Made by a program: the position numbers and the translations under genes. From Burkholderiales bacterium (lineage in GTDB: Bacteria > Pseudomonadota > Gammaproteobacteria > Burkholderiales > SG8-39), in contig CAKKSJ010000185.1 in the NCBI GenBank assembly GCA_919902965.1, positions 1 through 7,336 on the forward strand: a stretch of 7,336 bases of DNA, read 5' to 3'. This document shows positions 1 through 6,498 of this stretch, piece after piece. A model generated the notes under the pieces. The model was not told the DNA's origin and made no database searches. It saw only the letters and a list, made by a program, of their open reading frames with translations. How positions within the stretch are numbered: position 1 is the first letter of the stretch; each line of letters opens with the position of its first letter.

Positions 1-741
1 TCGGGAAGCGACGCATTCCCGGAGCGGATCGTCAGGAAAATGCTGCTGACCGGCGAATCCTGGCAAGGGGAGACTGAGTTTAAGGCCGGAACGGATGAAA
101 TCCGCCATGCACTCGAACTGGCGTGTCCGCTGCACGACAATTCCGGACACATCACCCATTTCATCCATTTTTTGCAGGACATCGGCGCGCTCAAGCTGAC
201 GCAGGTGCTGAACAAGCTGGCATTCTACGACAACCTGACCGGCCTGCCCAACCGTAACCTGTTCGTCGACCGCCTATCCAGAGCCATGGCCGCGGCGCAA
301 CGCAATCGCGGCGGCCTGGCCCTGCTCTACATCGATATCGACCACTTCAAGCGCATCAACGACACCTTCGGACACGACGCCGGCGACGAACTACTGCGCC
401 AGCTTGCCGTCCGCCTGCAAAAATGTCTGCGCAAAACCGACACTGTTGCGCGCCTGGGCGGGGACGAGTTTGTGATCATCCTCGAGCAGATCGCCGACAC
501 GTCGCTTGCAATCGGGACGGTTGAGAACTTGCTCGAGACCTGCTGCGGCGACTACGAGCTGCGGGGCCGCAGTCAACGCGTGACGCTGAGCATCGGCATC
601 AGCCTGTATCCACACGACGCGAAAGACATGGATGCCTTGCTCAAATGCGCCGATACCGCCATGTACAGCGCCAAGGCCTCGGGCAGAAACGGCTTTCGTC
701 TTTCCGAGCCGCTTCCAAAAAAACAATACGGGGTTGCGTAA
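1..741 (+). CDS. PAS-GGDEF diguanylate cyclase, 5' end outside window
   Basis: The protein makes cyclic di-GMP from two GTP. The reading frame is open to base 1, so the gene starts upstream; the first ATG in view (base 40) lies inside a domain and is not the real start. Counting residues from that ATG, about 1-50 look like the end of a PAS sensor fold (GESWQGETEF, then a Pl.d..G.i...i.f.qDI strand pattern). A GGDEF domain follows from the linker KLAFYDNLTGLPNR (59-72). It has the metal and substrate motif DIDHFKRIND (99-108), GHDAGDELL, the GGDEF active site at 140-144, and an RKTD I-site (131-134) five residues before it, so product inhibition is expected. No EAL domain follows; the protein ends 89 residues after GGDEF. 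The signal sensed is not visible because the PAS domain is incomplete. Confidence 0.95.
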   Translation, partial: SGSDAFPERIVRKMLLTGESWQGETEFKAGTDEIRHALELACPLHDNSGHITHFIHFLQDIGALKLTQVLNKLAFYDNLTGLPNRNLFVDRLSRAMAAAQRNRGGLALLYIDIDHFKRINDTFGHDAGDELLRQLAVRLQKCLRKTDTVARLGGDEFVIILEQIADTSLAIGTVENLLETCCGDYELRGRSQRVTLSIGISLYPHDAKDMDALLKCADTAMYSAKASGRNGFRLSEPLPKKQYGVA

Positions 742-768
742 TGTGCGGCGGCCGGTCCGCCCAATTAA

Positions 769-960
769 AAGCGTACCATTGCACTAGGGACAGTATTCGC
801 CACCGCCACGTTCGACTGGGGTCCGCACGACATCGTCGTCGCGCCGAGCTGGGCCGCGCACGAGCACACGGCGTCGAGCGACGCGCTGGTTTTCATCTAC
901 TCGGACCAGGTGGTGCCGGAGAAACTCGACTTCTGGCGGGAGGAGAAAGCCGAAGCGTGA
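769..960 (+). pseudogene. C-terminal fragment of gentisate 1,2-dioxygenase-like cupin
   Basis: The frame is open from just after a TAA at 766 to a TGA at 958-960 but has no ATG. Its translation contains TFDWGPHDIVVAPSWAAHEH, then DALVFIYSD and VPEKLDFWREE. This is the order seen at the C-terminus of bicupin ring-cleavage dioxygenases such as gentisate 1,2-dioxygenase (FDW..hDiFvvPSWa.HeH, then a.LFsfsD.pv.e.lgl.ReE). Only about 50-60 residues of a protein usually over 300 aa long remain. The N-terminal cupin and most metal ligands are missing. It follows the stop of the upstream cyclase by 27 bases and sits just before the next cyclase, so it is a relic between two signalling genes. The family call rests on motif resemblance; another two-domain cupin is possible. 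Confidence 0.6.
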
Positions 961-993
961 ACCGCATGTCCCGACGCGGAACCGACAGCCGGT

Positions 994-998
994 GAGGG
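994..998 (+). promoter_or_regulatory. Shine-Dalgarno GAGGG for the membrane cyclase
   Basis: GAGGG is the only purine-rich stretch before the gene. It leaves 4 nt to the ATG at 1003 and 10 nt to the ATG at 1009. Neither distance is ideal, so the spacing does not settle which of the two in-frame starts is used. Confidence 0.5.
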
Positions 999-1002
999 CA
1001 TA

Positions 1003-2115
1003 ATGATCATGTCAGCGCAAAAAGCGCAGACGCAGTCTGCACGTGAAAAAGGGAAGTGCGTGTACTCTAAACCCGCTGAAACCCTGAGCGTGGAGCAGGA
1101 GGAGCTGCGCGGAATATCGCGCACCGTCGCCGAAATCGAGTGGCTGCTGCTGATTCTGGTGCTGCTGTACCAGGTGTTCGACGGACCTCCTGCCGCCGAC
1201 CGGGCGGCGATTTCCGCGGGGCTGTTCTTCTATGCCGCTTTCGTCCTGGGCTTTCGCTACACCAATTTCTACAAGCCAGAATCGAAATGGAAAATCGCCA
1301 TCGAAACGTTTGCGATGGTGCTGTTCATCACCTGGGTGCTGTACTACACGGGCAGGCTCGCCAGCCCTTTGCTCAACACCTACCTGCTCGTCATCATCAC
1401 CAGCGCGCTCACGCTGGGCAAAGCCACAACCATGTTCGAAATGGCGCTGATCAGCGCCTGCTTCGTGCTGCTCGGCGGAATCACCCCCGCAGCAGGTCTG
1501 TTTTCGCTCGCTTACGTCGGCGGGCTGGTGGCGCAGCTTGCGCCGATGCTTCTCGTCGCCTATATCACCACCATGTTTTCCGCCGACATCCGTTTCGGCT
1601 TGAACCGGGCGCGGCTGCTGTCGGAAACCGATGATCTCACCCGCATCTACAACATGCGCGGCTTCGCCATCGTCGCCGGCCGCTTGTTCGACCAATCGGT
1701 GCGCTACAACCGTCCCGTCAGCCTGCTGATGATCGACTCGGACAATCTCAAGACGGTCAACGACCGTCACGGTCACGAGGCCGGGAACCAGCTGCTGAAA
1801 CAGGTGGCCAAATGCGTCGAGACCGAACTGCGCCATACCGACGTGCTGGCGCGCTACGGCGGAGACGAATTTGTGGCGCTGCTGCCGGAAGCGCCAGCGG
1901 CCAAGGCGCTGGAGGTGGCAGAGCGGATTATCAAGTCGGTGGCGAGCACGCCGCTCGAGTTCGAGGGCAAGCGCATCGACACCAGCGTCAGCATCGGCCT
2001 CGCGTGCTACCCCGAGGACGGCCGCAGCATCGACGCCATTCAGGGGCGCGCCGATCGCGCCATGTACACCGCCAAGGAGCAGGGCCGCAATCGAGCGGTG
2101 AGATTCACGGCCTGA
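1003..2115 (+). CDS. Membrane diguanylate cyclase, six TM helices plus GGDEF
   Basis: This 370-aa protein should make cyclic di-GMP at the inner membrane. Residues 1-45 are a polar cytoplasmic lead. About six hydrophobic segments follow (roughly 46-59, 66-85, 98-115, 124-140, 143-164, 166-192), with no large periplasmic loop and no recognisable named sensor. The GGDEF domain starts at SETDDLTRIYNMRG (207-220), carries GGDEF at 286-290, and has an RHTD I-site at 277-280 with the usual five-residue gap. The first metal-site stretch is MIDSDNLKTVND, and the next motif reads HGHEAGNQLL, so Asn262 replaces the usual Asp that contacts guanine. ATG 1003 lies 4 nt after a GAGGG; the ATG at 1009 lies 10 nt after it and is an equally good start, removing two residues. 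It is separated from the first cyclase by the cupin remnant, so the two are probably not one operon. Confidence 0.96.
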   Translation: MIMSAQKAQTQSAREKGKCVYSKPAETLSVEQEELRGISRTVAEIEWLLLILVLLYQVFDGPPAADRAAISAGLFFYAAFVLGFRYTNFYKPESKWKIAIETFAMVLFITWVLYYTGRLASPLLNTYLLVIITSALTLGKATTMFEMALISACFVLLGGITPAAGLFSLAYVGGLVAQLAPMLLVAYITTMFSADIRFGLNRARLLSETDDLTRIYNMRGFAIVAGRLFDQSVRYNRPVSLLMIDSDNLKTVNDRHGHEAGNQLLKQVAKCVETELRHTDVLARYGGDEFVALLPEAPAAKALEVAERIIKSVASTPLEFEGKRIDTSVSIGLACYPEDGRSIDAIQGRADRAMYTAKEQGRNRAVRFTA

Positions 2116-2167
2116 GCCCGCTGCGCGCTCGCCCCCCCGGCGCGCCGGCACTCGCCGCGGACGCGCT

Positions 2168-2511
2168 TCAGCCGGGCGCATCGGCCTCCGCCGCCAACCT
2201 GCGGATGGTGCTGATGGTGTCGATATCGGCCTCCACGTAGGCCCGTTTGACGAAATTGCTGTAGAACGCGTCCAGAGGCGCTGCCGCGTCGCCCCTGCAA
2301 GGTTTCGAAGTCGAAGCGCACGAACTGACGCGCTTGAGTTGGGCATTGATGCCATCAATATCGAATTGGTAGGGGTCGAAGCGCCCGCTGCACCATTGGA
2401 GCATTTCGTCGTGATCCGGGTGCTTTGCGTCGAGGAGGGCGGCGACGAAGCGCAGTACCCAGGGACCCCACCGACATCGTCTGGCGGACAGGCATTGGCC
2501 CCTGCAGTGCA
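2168..2511 (-). pseudogene. Frameshifted C-terminal remnant of pRiA4b ORF-3-like protein
   Basis: On the minus strand, right after a TAA (2514-2512), one frame reads AGANACPPDDVGGVPGY. About base 2450 the homology moves to another frame: FVAALLDAKHPDH, then DEMLQWCSGRFDPYQFDIDG and INAQLKR, down to about 2330. Joined, these match the C-terminal signature of the plasmid pRiA4b ORF-3 family (cysteine-containing AC.Pe.DvGG..GY..F, then HP.H.E.l.W.G..FDP..Fd...iN..L). This family often travels with plasmids and transposons, and its function is poorly defined. The larger N-terminal part is missing. Past the homology the frame stays open to a TGA at 2168 and includes a stretch with very high G/C third positions (DAFYSNFVKRAYVEADIDT and onward). 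I do not recognise that tail; it may belong to a second broken gene. Confidence 0.68.
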
Positions 2512-2534
2512 TTATGCGGACACTGGCAAACCGG

Positions 2535-2686
2535 CTACCGGTAGGCTTTTCTCAGTCGCACCCAGAGGGCATCCAGTTCCCGCCGCTCGATCATAGGCAT
2601 TTCACGGCTCTGCAGCCCAAGAGGTCCGGGCAATACGTTGCCGGGTTCTGCCTGAAGTCCTCGATTGATGTATCGAGTCGACTCAT
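2535..2686 (-). pseudogene. Small unidentified ORF with good RBS, apparently frameshifted
   Basis: I do not recognise this one. On the minus strand GGAAGGTGATC precedes an ATG at 2686, a convincing ribosome binding site. The frame reads MSRLDTSIEDFRQNPATYC plus PDLLG, with G/C-rich third positions, and stops at 2591 after 31 codons. From about the LLG codons a second frame takes over the coding character (LQSREMPMIERRELDALWV plus RLRKAYR) and ends in TAG at 2537-2535. Joined, they give a charged protein of about 50 residues. The second frame is also open upstream to a stop at 2726-2724, with poorer third-position bias and no ATG before the ERR segment. The ORF is divergent from the helicase gene, and the inverted repeats lie between them. 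It could be a broken gene, a programmed frameshift, or chance. Confidence 0.3.
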
Positions 2687-2781
2687 GATCACCTTCCAGC
2701 AGTACGCCGGTATTCCAGTGTTCCTAAAATCGTGAGCAGCTTGGAATTCCCGCAAGACCGCGACACGGGCTATTCGGACTA

Positions 2782-2795
2782 GAATTTACAAATTC
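2782..2795. repeat. Perfect inverted repeat GAATTT-AC-AAATTC, possible operator
   Basis: Two 6-base arms flank a 2-nt centre, giving a 14-bp near-palindrome that is AT-rich in GC-rich surroundings. It lies 71 nt before the helicase start and overlaps TAGAAT (2780-2785), a plausible -10 box, although no matching -35 box is clear. This is the form expected of a dimeric repressor site. It lies in the intergenic space between the divergent small ORF and the helicase gene. Confidence 0.4.
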
Positions 2796-2809
2796 GCCAC
2801 CGAAGCGCC

Positions 2810-2825
2810 GCCGGTCGGGACCGGC
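2810..2825. repeat. Perfect inverted repeat GCCGGTC-GG-GACCGGC
   Basis: Two 7-base arms surround a 2-nt centre, 41 nt before the helicase ATG. As DNA it suits a dimeric regulator. As RNA it can form a 6-bp GC-rich stem with a CGGG tetraloop in the leader. No T-run follows, so it is not a standard intrinsic terminator. It has the same 2-nt centre as the repeat 14 bases upstream, but a different arm sequence. Confidence 0.4.
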
Positions 2826-2866
2826 ACCCGTGAGAGAATTCTACCCTCGCCCTTCGCCCATACCCC

Positions 2867-5800
2867 ATGAAGATTCTCGAATTCATCGGCCTCGATACCT
2901 CGCGCGTCAAGGCAGCCTATCGCCGCGTGGCGGAGGCCATCGCCCGCGACGACTTCCACTCCGCCCAGGTCAAGAAGCTCACCAATCTCAGCCACGGCAA
3001 GTTCTATCGCGCCAAGCTGAACGATGCCGACCGCCTGCTGTTTTCGCTGGTACGCCACGGCGACGAGGTGTGCGTCCTGATGTTGGAGGTCATCAGTAAC
3101 CACGACTACGACAAGTCGCGCTTCCTGCGCGGCGCGGCCATTGACGAAGCCCGCATTCCCGACTGCGTTGCCGCCGAGGCGATGCGTGACGCGCAGCCGG
3201 TGCGCTACCTGCACCCCGAGCGCACTGCGGTTCACTTGCTGGACAAGCCCATCTCCTTCGACGATGCCCAGGAAGCCATTTACCGCCAGCCGCCGCCGCT
3301 CATCGTTATTGGCAGCGCGGGCAGCGGCAAGACCGCACTGACACTTGAAAAACTCAAGCACGCCGAAGGCGAAGTGCTCTACGTCACGCACTCCGCTTTC
3401 CTGGCACAGAACGCGCGCGATCTCTACTATGCCAACGGCTTTGAGCATCCGGCTCAGGAGGCTGTTTTCCTGTCCTACCGGGAATTCGTCGAATCCATCC
3501 ATGTTCCGGCGGGGCGCGAAGCCAGCTGGCGCGATTTTTCCGGCTGGTTCGCGCGCATGCGCCAGGCATTCAGGGACATCGACGGCCACCAGGCTTTCGA
3601 GGAGATTCGCGGCGTGATTGCCGCCGGGGCCGCCGGTGTGCTGTCGCGCGAAGAGTACCGGGCGCTGGGTGTGCGTCAGTCCATTTTCCCCGCTGAGCGG
3701 CGCGACGCCCTCTATGACGTTTTCGACAAATACCGGGCTTGGCTCGCCGAAGCCCGGCTGTTCGACCTGAATCTGATCGCCCAGGATTGGCTGGCCCGGG
3801 CCGCACCACGTTACGATTTCGTCGTCGTCGACGAGGTGCAGGACATCACGTCCATTCAACTTGCTCTGGTGTTGAAGACCTTGAGACGGCCCGGTCATTT
3901 CCTCCTCTGCGGGGACTCGAACCAGATCGTCCATCCCAACTTTTTCTCATGGAGTCAGATCAAGAGCCTGTTCTGGAAAGACCCCAAGCTCGCCGAGCGG
4001 CAGGAACTGCGCGTGCTCACGACCAATTTCCGCAATGGACTGGAGGCCACGCGCGTTGCCAACCAGCTGCTGAAAATCAAGCAGCGGCGCTTCGGCTCGA
4101 TCGACCGGGAAAGCAACTTTTTGGTGCAGGCGATCGGGGGAGGGGGTGCCGATAACGACGGCGGGCAAGTCGCGCTGATGCCGGACAAGGACGCCACCAA
4201 ACGCGAGCTCGACCAGAAGATTCGCCAGTCCACCCAGTTCGCGGTGCTGGTGATGCGCGACGAAGACAAGGCGGAAGCGAGAAGGCACTTCGCCACGCCC
4301 TTGCTATTCTCCATTCATGAAGCCAAGGGCCTCGAATACGAGAACATCGTTCTCTACCGCTTTATCTCTGATCACCGCGCCGAGTTCAGCGACATTGTCG
4401 AAGGGGTCGCCAAGGCCGATCTGGATGTTGAGACGCTGGATTACCGGCGCGCGAAGGACAAGAGCGACAAGTCGCTGGAGGTCTACAAATTCTTCGTCAA
4501 TGCCCTCTATGTGGCGCTAACGCGCGCGATCAGGAATATCTACGTCATCGAGTCGGACACCGGGCATCCGCTCTTTGGACTGCTCGACATGGCCCTCAGT
4601 CAGGTTCAGGTGGCAGCGAAACAATCCACTCTTGAGGACTGGCAGAAAGAAGCGCGCAAGCTCGAACTTCAGGGCAAGCAGGAGCAGGCTGAAGCCATCC
4701 GCCGCACCATCCTGAAACAGACGCCGGTGCCCTGGCCGGTGTTCAGCAAAACGAGGATTAATGAACTGCTGCTCAAAGTGTTTCGCGAACAAGCACCCGG
4801 CGGCAAGATGAAGCAGCAGCTTTACGAGTACGCCACCTGTTTTGATCAACCGCAACTCGCTGAATGGTTGCTAACAGAGGCGAAATTCGAACAGGCGAAG
4901 AGCTTTGCGCAGCAGCGCATGACCCTGGGACGCAAGAGCTACGTCCCCTACTTCGCTCACCATTTCAAGAACATCCTGAAACAATGCGACCAGCACGGCA
5001 TCGAGCATCGTCTGCCGATGAACCAGACGCCGCTGATGGCCGCCGCCGCGGCCGGCAACGTGCCGCTGGTGGAAGTCTTGCTGGAGCGCGGTGCCGACCG
5101 CGAGGCCGTCGATGACTTTGGCTACAACGCCCTGCACTGGGCCTTGCGTGAAGCGTTCCGCGATGCGAAATTCGCCTGCGGCCCGGTTGCCACACTCTAC
5201 GAACACCTCGCCCCGGCCAGCATTGACGTCAATACCGGTGATCGACTTGTGCGCATCGACCGGCATCTGTCCGAATACTTTCTCTTCCAGACGTTGTGGG
5301 TCCTGTTCAAGTCGCGCTTCACCCACTGGCAGCGCAAGGCCAACGGCGCATTCGAGACCCAGACCATTCTGGAAGCCTGGCAATATCTGCCCGCCAACCT
5401 GGTGCGCCCCGAACGCAAAAAACGCCAGCATCTGTCCGGCGTGCTGGCGAGAAACGAGGTTGAACGCGACTACGCCTACAACCGGGCGCTCTTCATGCGC
5501 GTGGCCCAAGGCTGGTATCAGTTCAACCCGAAGCTTTCAGTCCGCAGGCGTCAAGGAGAAGACGAAACCTGGATGCCGATCTACCATGCTCTGAATCTGC
5601 CCTTCATAGCCGAGTTTGCCAAGATATCGAGCTGGGATTCCGTCTGGGATTCCCTGAACCGATACCTGGTTACAGCGGGCCTGCCATGCGTTTCGATCCC
5701 GATTGCCGCCGAGCGCGCCGTGGCACGAGCGCAGGCGGAAGACCAAGTGCGCGAGCAGCGGAAAGCGGACGTACGCATAGCGATGGAACAACGACGCGCG

Positions 5801-5917
5801 CAGTTGCTCGCGCCGAAGCAGCCTCAGGCGGCGAATCCCCCGAAGTGGGGGACAGCCGCAGCCAGGCGCCTGGAACTGGAACGGCTACGGGAGGAGATCA
5901 AAAACAGGAAGAGCTAA
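2867..5917 (+). CDS. RelE/ParE-like domain fused to SF1A helicase with ankyrin repeat
   Basis: This intact 1016-aa cytosolic protein is predicted to be an ATP-driven 3'-5' DNA translocase or helicase. Residues ~1-90 resemble a RelE/ParE toxin fold (KLTNLSHGKFYRAKL, then VLMLEVISNHDYDKSRF). The UvrD/Rep core is complete: Q-motif Gln135; Walker A GSAGSGKT 149-156; Walker B VVDEVQD 320-326; motif III GDSNQ 349-353; motif IV TTNFRN 385-390; motif V HEAKGLEYENI 484-494; motif VI VALTRA 549-554. Then come a DWQKEARKLELQGKQEQAEA segment (591-610), one ankyrin repeat from ~719 with part of a second (~752-762), and a long tail with Arg/Lys/Glu-rich helices ending at 1016. ATG 2867 is the first start after an in-frame TGA at 2831; no Shine-Dalgarno precedes it, only a pyrimidine-rich leader. 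No nuclease motif was seen. A free-standing antitoxin gene is not evident. The helicase call is firm; the toxin-like fold and a defence role are less certain. Confidence 0.93.
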   Translation: MKILEFIGLDTSRVKAAYRRVAEAIARDDFHSAQVKKLTNLSHGKFYRAKLNDADRLLFSLVRHGDEVCVLMLEVISNHDYDKSRFLRGAAIDEARIPDCVAAEAMRDAQPVRYLHPERTAVHLLDKPISFDDAQEAIYRQPPPLIVIGSAGSGKTALTLEKLKHAEGEVLYVTHSAFLAQNARDLYYANGFEHPAQEAVFLSYREFVESIHVPAGREASWRDFSGWFARMRQAFRDIDGHQAFEEIRGVIAAGAAGVLSREEYRALGVRQSIFPAERRDALYDVFDKYRAWLAEARLFDLNLIAQDWLARAAPRYDFVVVDEVQDITSIQLALVLKTLRRPGHFLLCGDSNQIVHPNFFSWSQIKSLFWKDPKLAERQELRVLTTNFRNGLEATRVANQLLKIKQRRFGSIDRESNFLVQAIGGGGADNDGGQVALMPDKDATKRELDQKIRQSTQFAVLVMRDEDKAEARRHFATPLLFSIHEAKGLEYENIVLYRFISDHRAEFSDIVEGVAKADLDVETLDYRRAKDKSDKSLEVYKFFVNALYVALTRAIRNIYVIESDTGHPLFGLLDMALSQVQVAAKQSTLEDWQKEARKLELQGKQEQAEAIRRTILKQTPVPWPVFSKTRINELLLKVFREQAPGGKMKQQLYEYATCFDQPQLAEWLLTEAKFEQAKSFAQQRMTLGRKSYVPYFAHHFKNILKQCDQHGIEHRLPMNQTPLMAAAAAGNVPLVEVLLERGADREAVDDFGYNALHWALREAFRDAKFACGPVATLYEHLAPASIDVNTGDRLVRIDRHLSEYFLFQTLWVLFKSRFTHWQRKANGAFETQTILEAWQYLPANLVRPERKKRQHLSGVLARNEVERDYAYNRALFMRVAQGWYQFNPKLSVRRRQGEDETWMPIYHALNLPFIAEFAKISSWDSVWDSLNRYLVTAGLPCVSIPIAAERAVARAQAEDQVREQRKADVRIAMEQRRAQLLAPKQPQAANPPKWGTAAARRLELERLREEIKNRKS

Positions 5918-5998
5918 TCGAGATTGCCGCCGACAGACGCCCGTGCGAATCGGAAAGGGCAATATGCGATCTGCTACCACTCACGCTATTACAATGCA

Positions 5999-6196
5999 TT
6001 ATGCTTTGCCTTCCTTCGCCAATTCCCGGAGCAGTTCTTGAGCCAGGACTTCCGCCGGCATCGAGCCAACCTGTCTGCTCTTGCTGCCCATGCCGGTGGA
6101 GACGGTCATGATCTTTCCGGCGATCCAGTAGGTTCCCCGGTGCGTCCTTCCATCAATCTCGCAGATAACCGGGTAGCGACGCGGAGTTTTGTCCAT
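5999..6196 (-). CDS. Conserved hypothetical small protein, 65 aa
   Basis: The product begins MDKTPRRYPV and has three parts: a beta-rich first half (ICEIDGRTHRGTYWIAGKIM), a central TVSTGMGSKSRQVG segment, and a C-terminal helix (PAEVLAQELLRELAKEGKA). The pattern y.V..eidG...rGtY.v.gg.itV....GsK..QvG...pe.lA..LLRELa.Eg resembles small uncharacterised proteins I recall from many Proteobacteria; no function is known to me. No membrane segment or signal peptide is visible. The frame is open for 46 more codons upstream to an ATG at 6334, but the extension has weaker third-position G/C bias and does not fit the family pattern, so the start at 6196 is preferred even though no clear Shine-Dalgarno precedes it. 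It converges on the helicase gene with an 81-nt gap and no clear terminator. Confidence 0.6.
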   Translation of the reverse strand: MDKTPRRYPVICEIDGRTHRGTYWIAGKIMTVSTGMGSKSRQVGSMPAEVLAQELLRELAKEGKA

Positions 6197-6435
6197 GGTG
6201 TGATTACGGCAGATGATAAAGCTCCTGAAGTGTACAACACGGACGAAAAAAAGCCCCGCAGGATGGGCGAAGTCAAGTTCTGCGCCGTCCAGGAAATCAA
6301 AAAGAACGACTTGCCTGTAGCACTCACGCTGCACGGGTTCTGGGGTTACAGTACCCTTCCGCTCGTGGGCGGCTTAAACACTTCAATAAATCAAGCCAAA
6401 GAAACCATGACTCGGAACTCCATCTTCGCTAACCC

Positions 6436-6464
6436 TTGGCCCCTGGAGATTCCCAAGTGATACT
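6436..6464 (+). promoter_or_regulatory. Possible sigma-70 promoter for the exonuclease fragment
   Basis: TTGGCC (6436-6441) and GATACT (6459-6464) are 17 nt apart and end 34 nt before the ATG at 6499. Spacing is ideal, but each box matches the consensus at only about four of six positions, so this is a weak prediction. Confidence 0.2.
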
Positions 6465-6489
6465 GCACTACTGATTCCTTGCTTAGGAC

Positions 6490-6494
6490 GGAGG
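6490..6494 (+). promoter_or_regulatory. Strong Shine-Dalgarno GGAGG for the exonuclease fragment
   Basis: GGAGG ends 4 nt before ATG 6499. It is the best ribosome binding site on the plus strand of this window, yet it leads into a truncated gene. It supports this start codon and suggests the native 5' end of the original gene is preserved. Confidence 0.7.
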
Positions 6495-6498
6495 ACGT

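Larger units (their letters stand above)
6197..6498. other. Divergent intergenic stretch with a weak hairpin and T-run
   Basis: About 300 bases separate the minus-strand 65-aa gene from the plus-strand exonuclease fragment. Read on the minus strand, 6268-6246 forms GCCC-N8-GGGC followed by seven T, a weak terminator-like element that would stop transcripts coming from the right. The stem is only four pairs, so confidence is low. A plus-strand frame stays open through here, but it has no domain I recognise, and I do not call a gene. Confidence 0.3.

Noticed and set aside
2137..2148. CCGGCGCGCCGG palindrome after the membrane cyclase, considered as a terminator
   Set aside because: The palindrome leaves no loop of useful size and no T-run follows; such strings are common in GC-rich DNA.
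1012..2358. Minus-strand frame of 448 codons opposite the membrane cyclase
   Set aside because: It mirrors the real GGDEF gene, is rich in Arg/Gln/Val with no domain pattern, and arises from strong third-position G/C bias.
2743..2885. Three GAATTC sites and one GAATTT around the helicase start, considered as an iteron array
   Set aside because: The spacings (38, 54 and 42 bases) are irregular and the flanks differ, so there is no repeat beyond the shared hexamer core.
2786..3934. Long minus-strand frame of 382 codons opposite the helicase 5' half
   Set aside because: It lies antisense to a gene with every helicase motif intact; its residues form no recognisable domain, and its openness is expected opposite GC-biased codons.
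6001..6334. Longer 111-residue version of the small minus-strand protein
   Set aside because: The extra N-terminal part has weak third-position bias, overlaps a terminator-like T-run, and does not fit the compact family pattern that begins at base 6196.
5924..6460. Plus-strand frame of 178 codons after the helicase
   Set aside because: Its first third is antisense to the better-supported 65-aa gene, and no domain or ribosome binding site supports it. A short better-biased stretch near 6265-6350 was not enough to call a gene.
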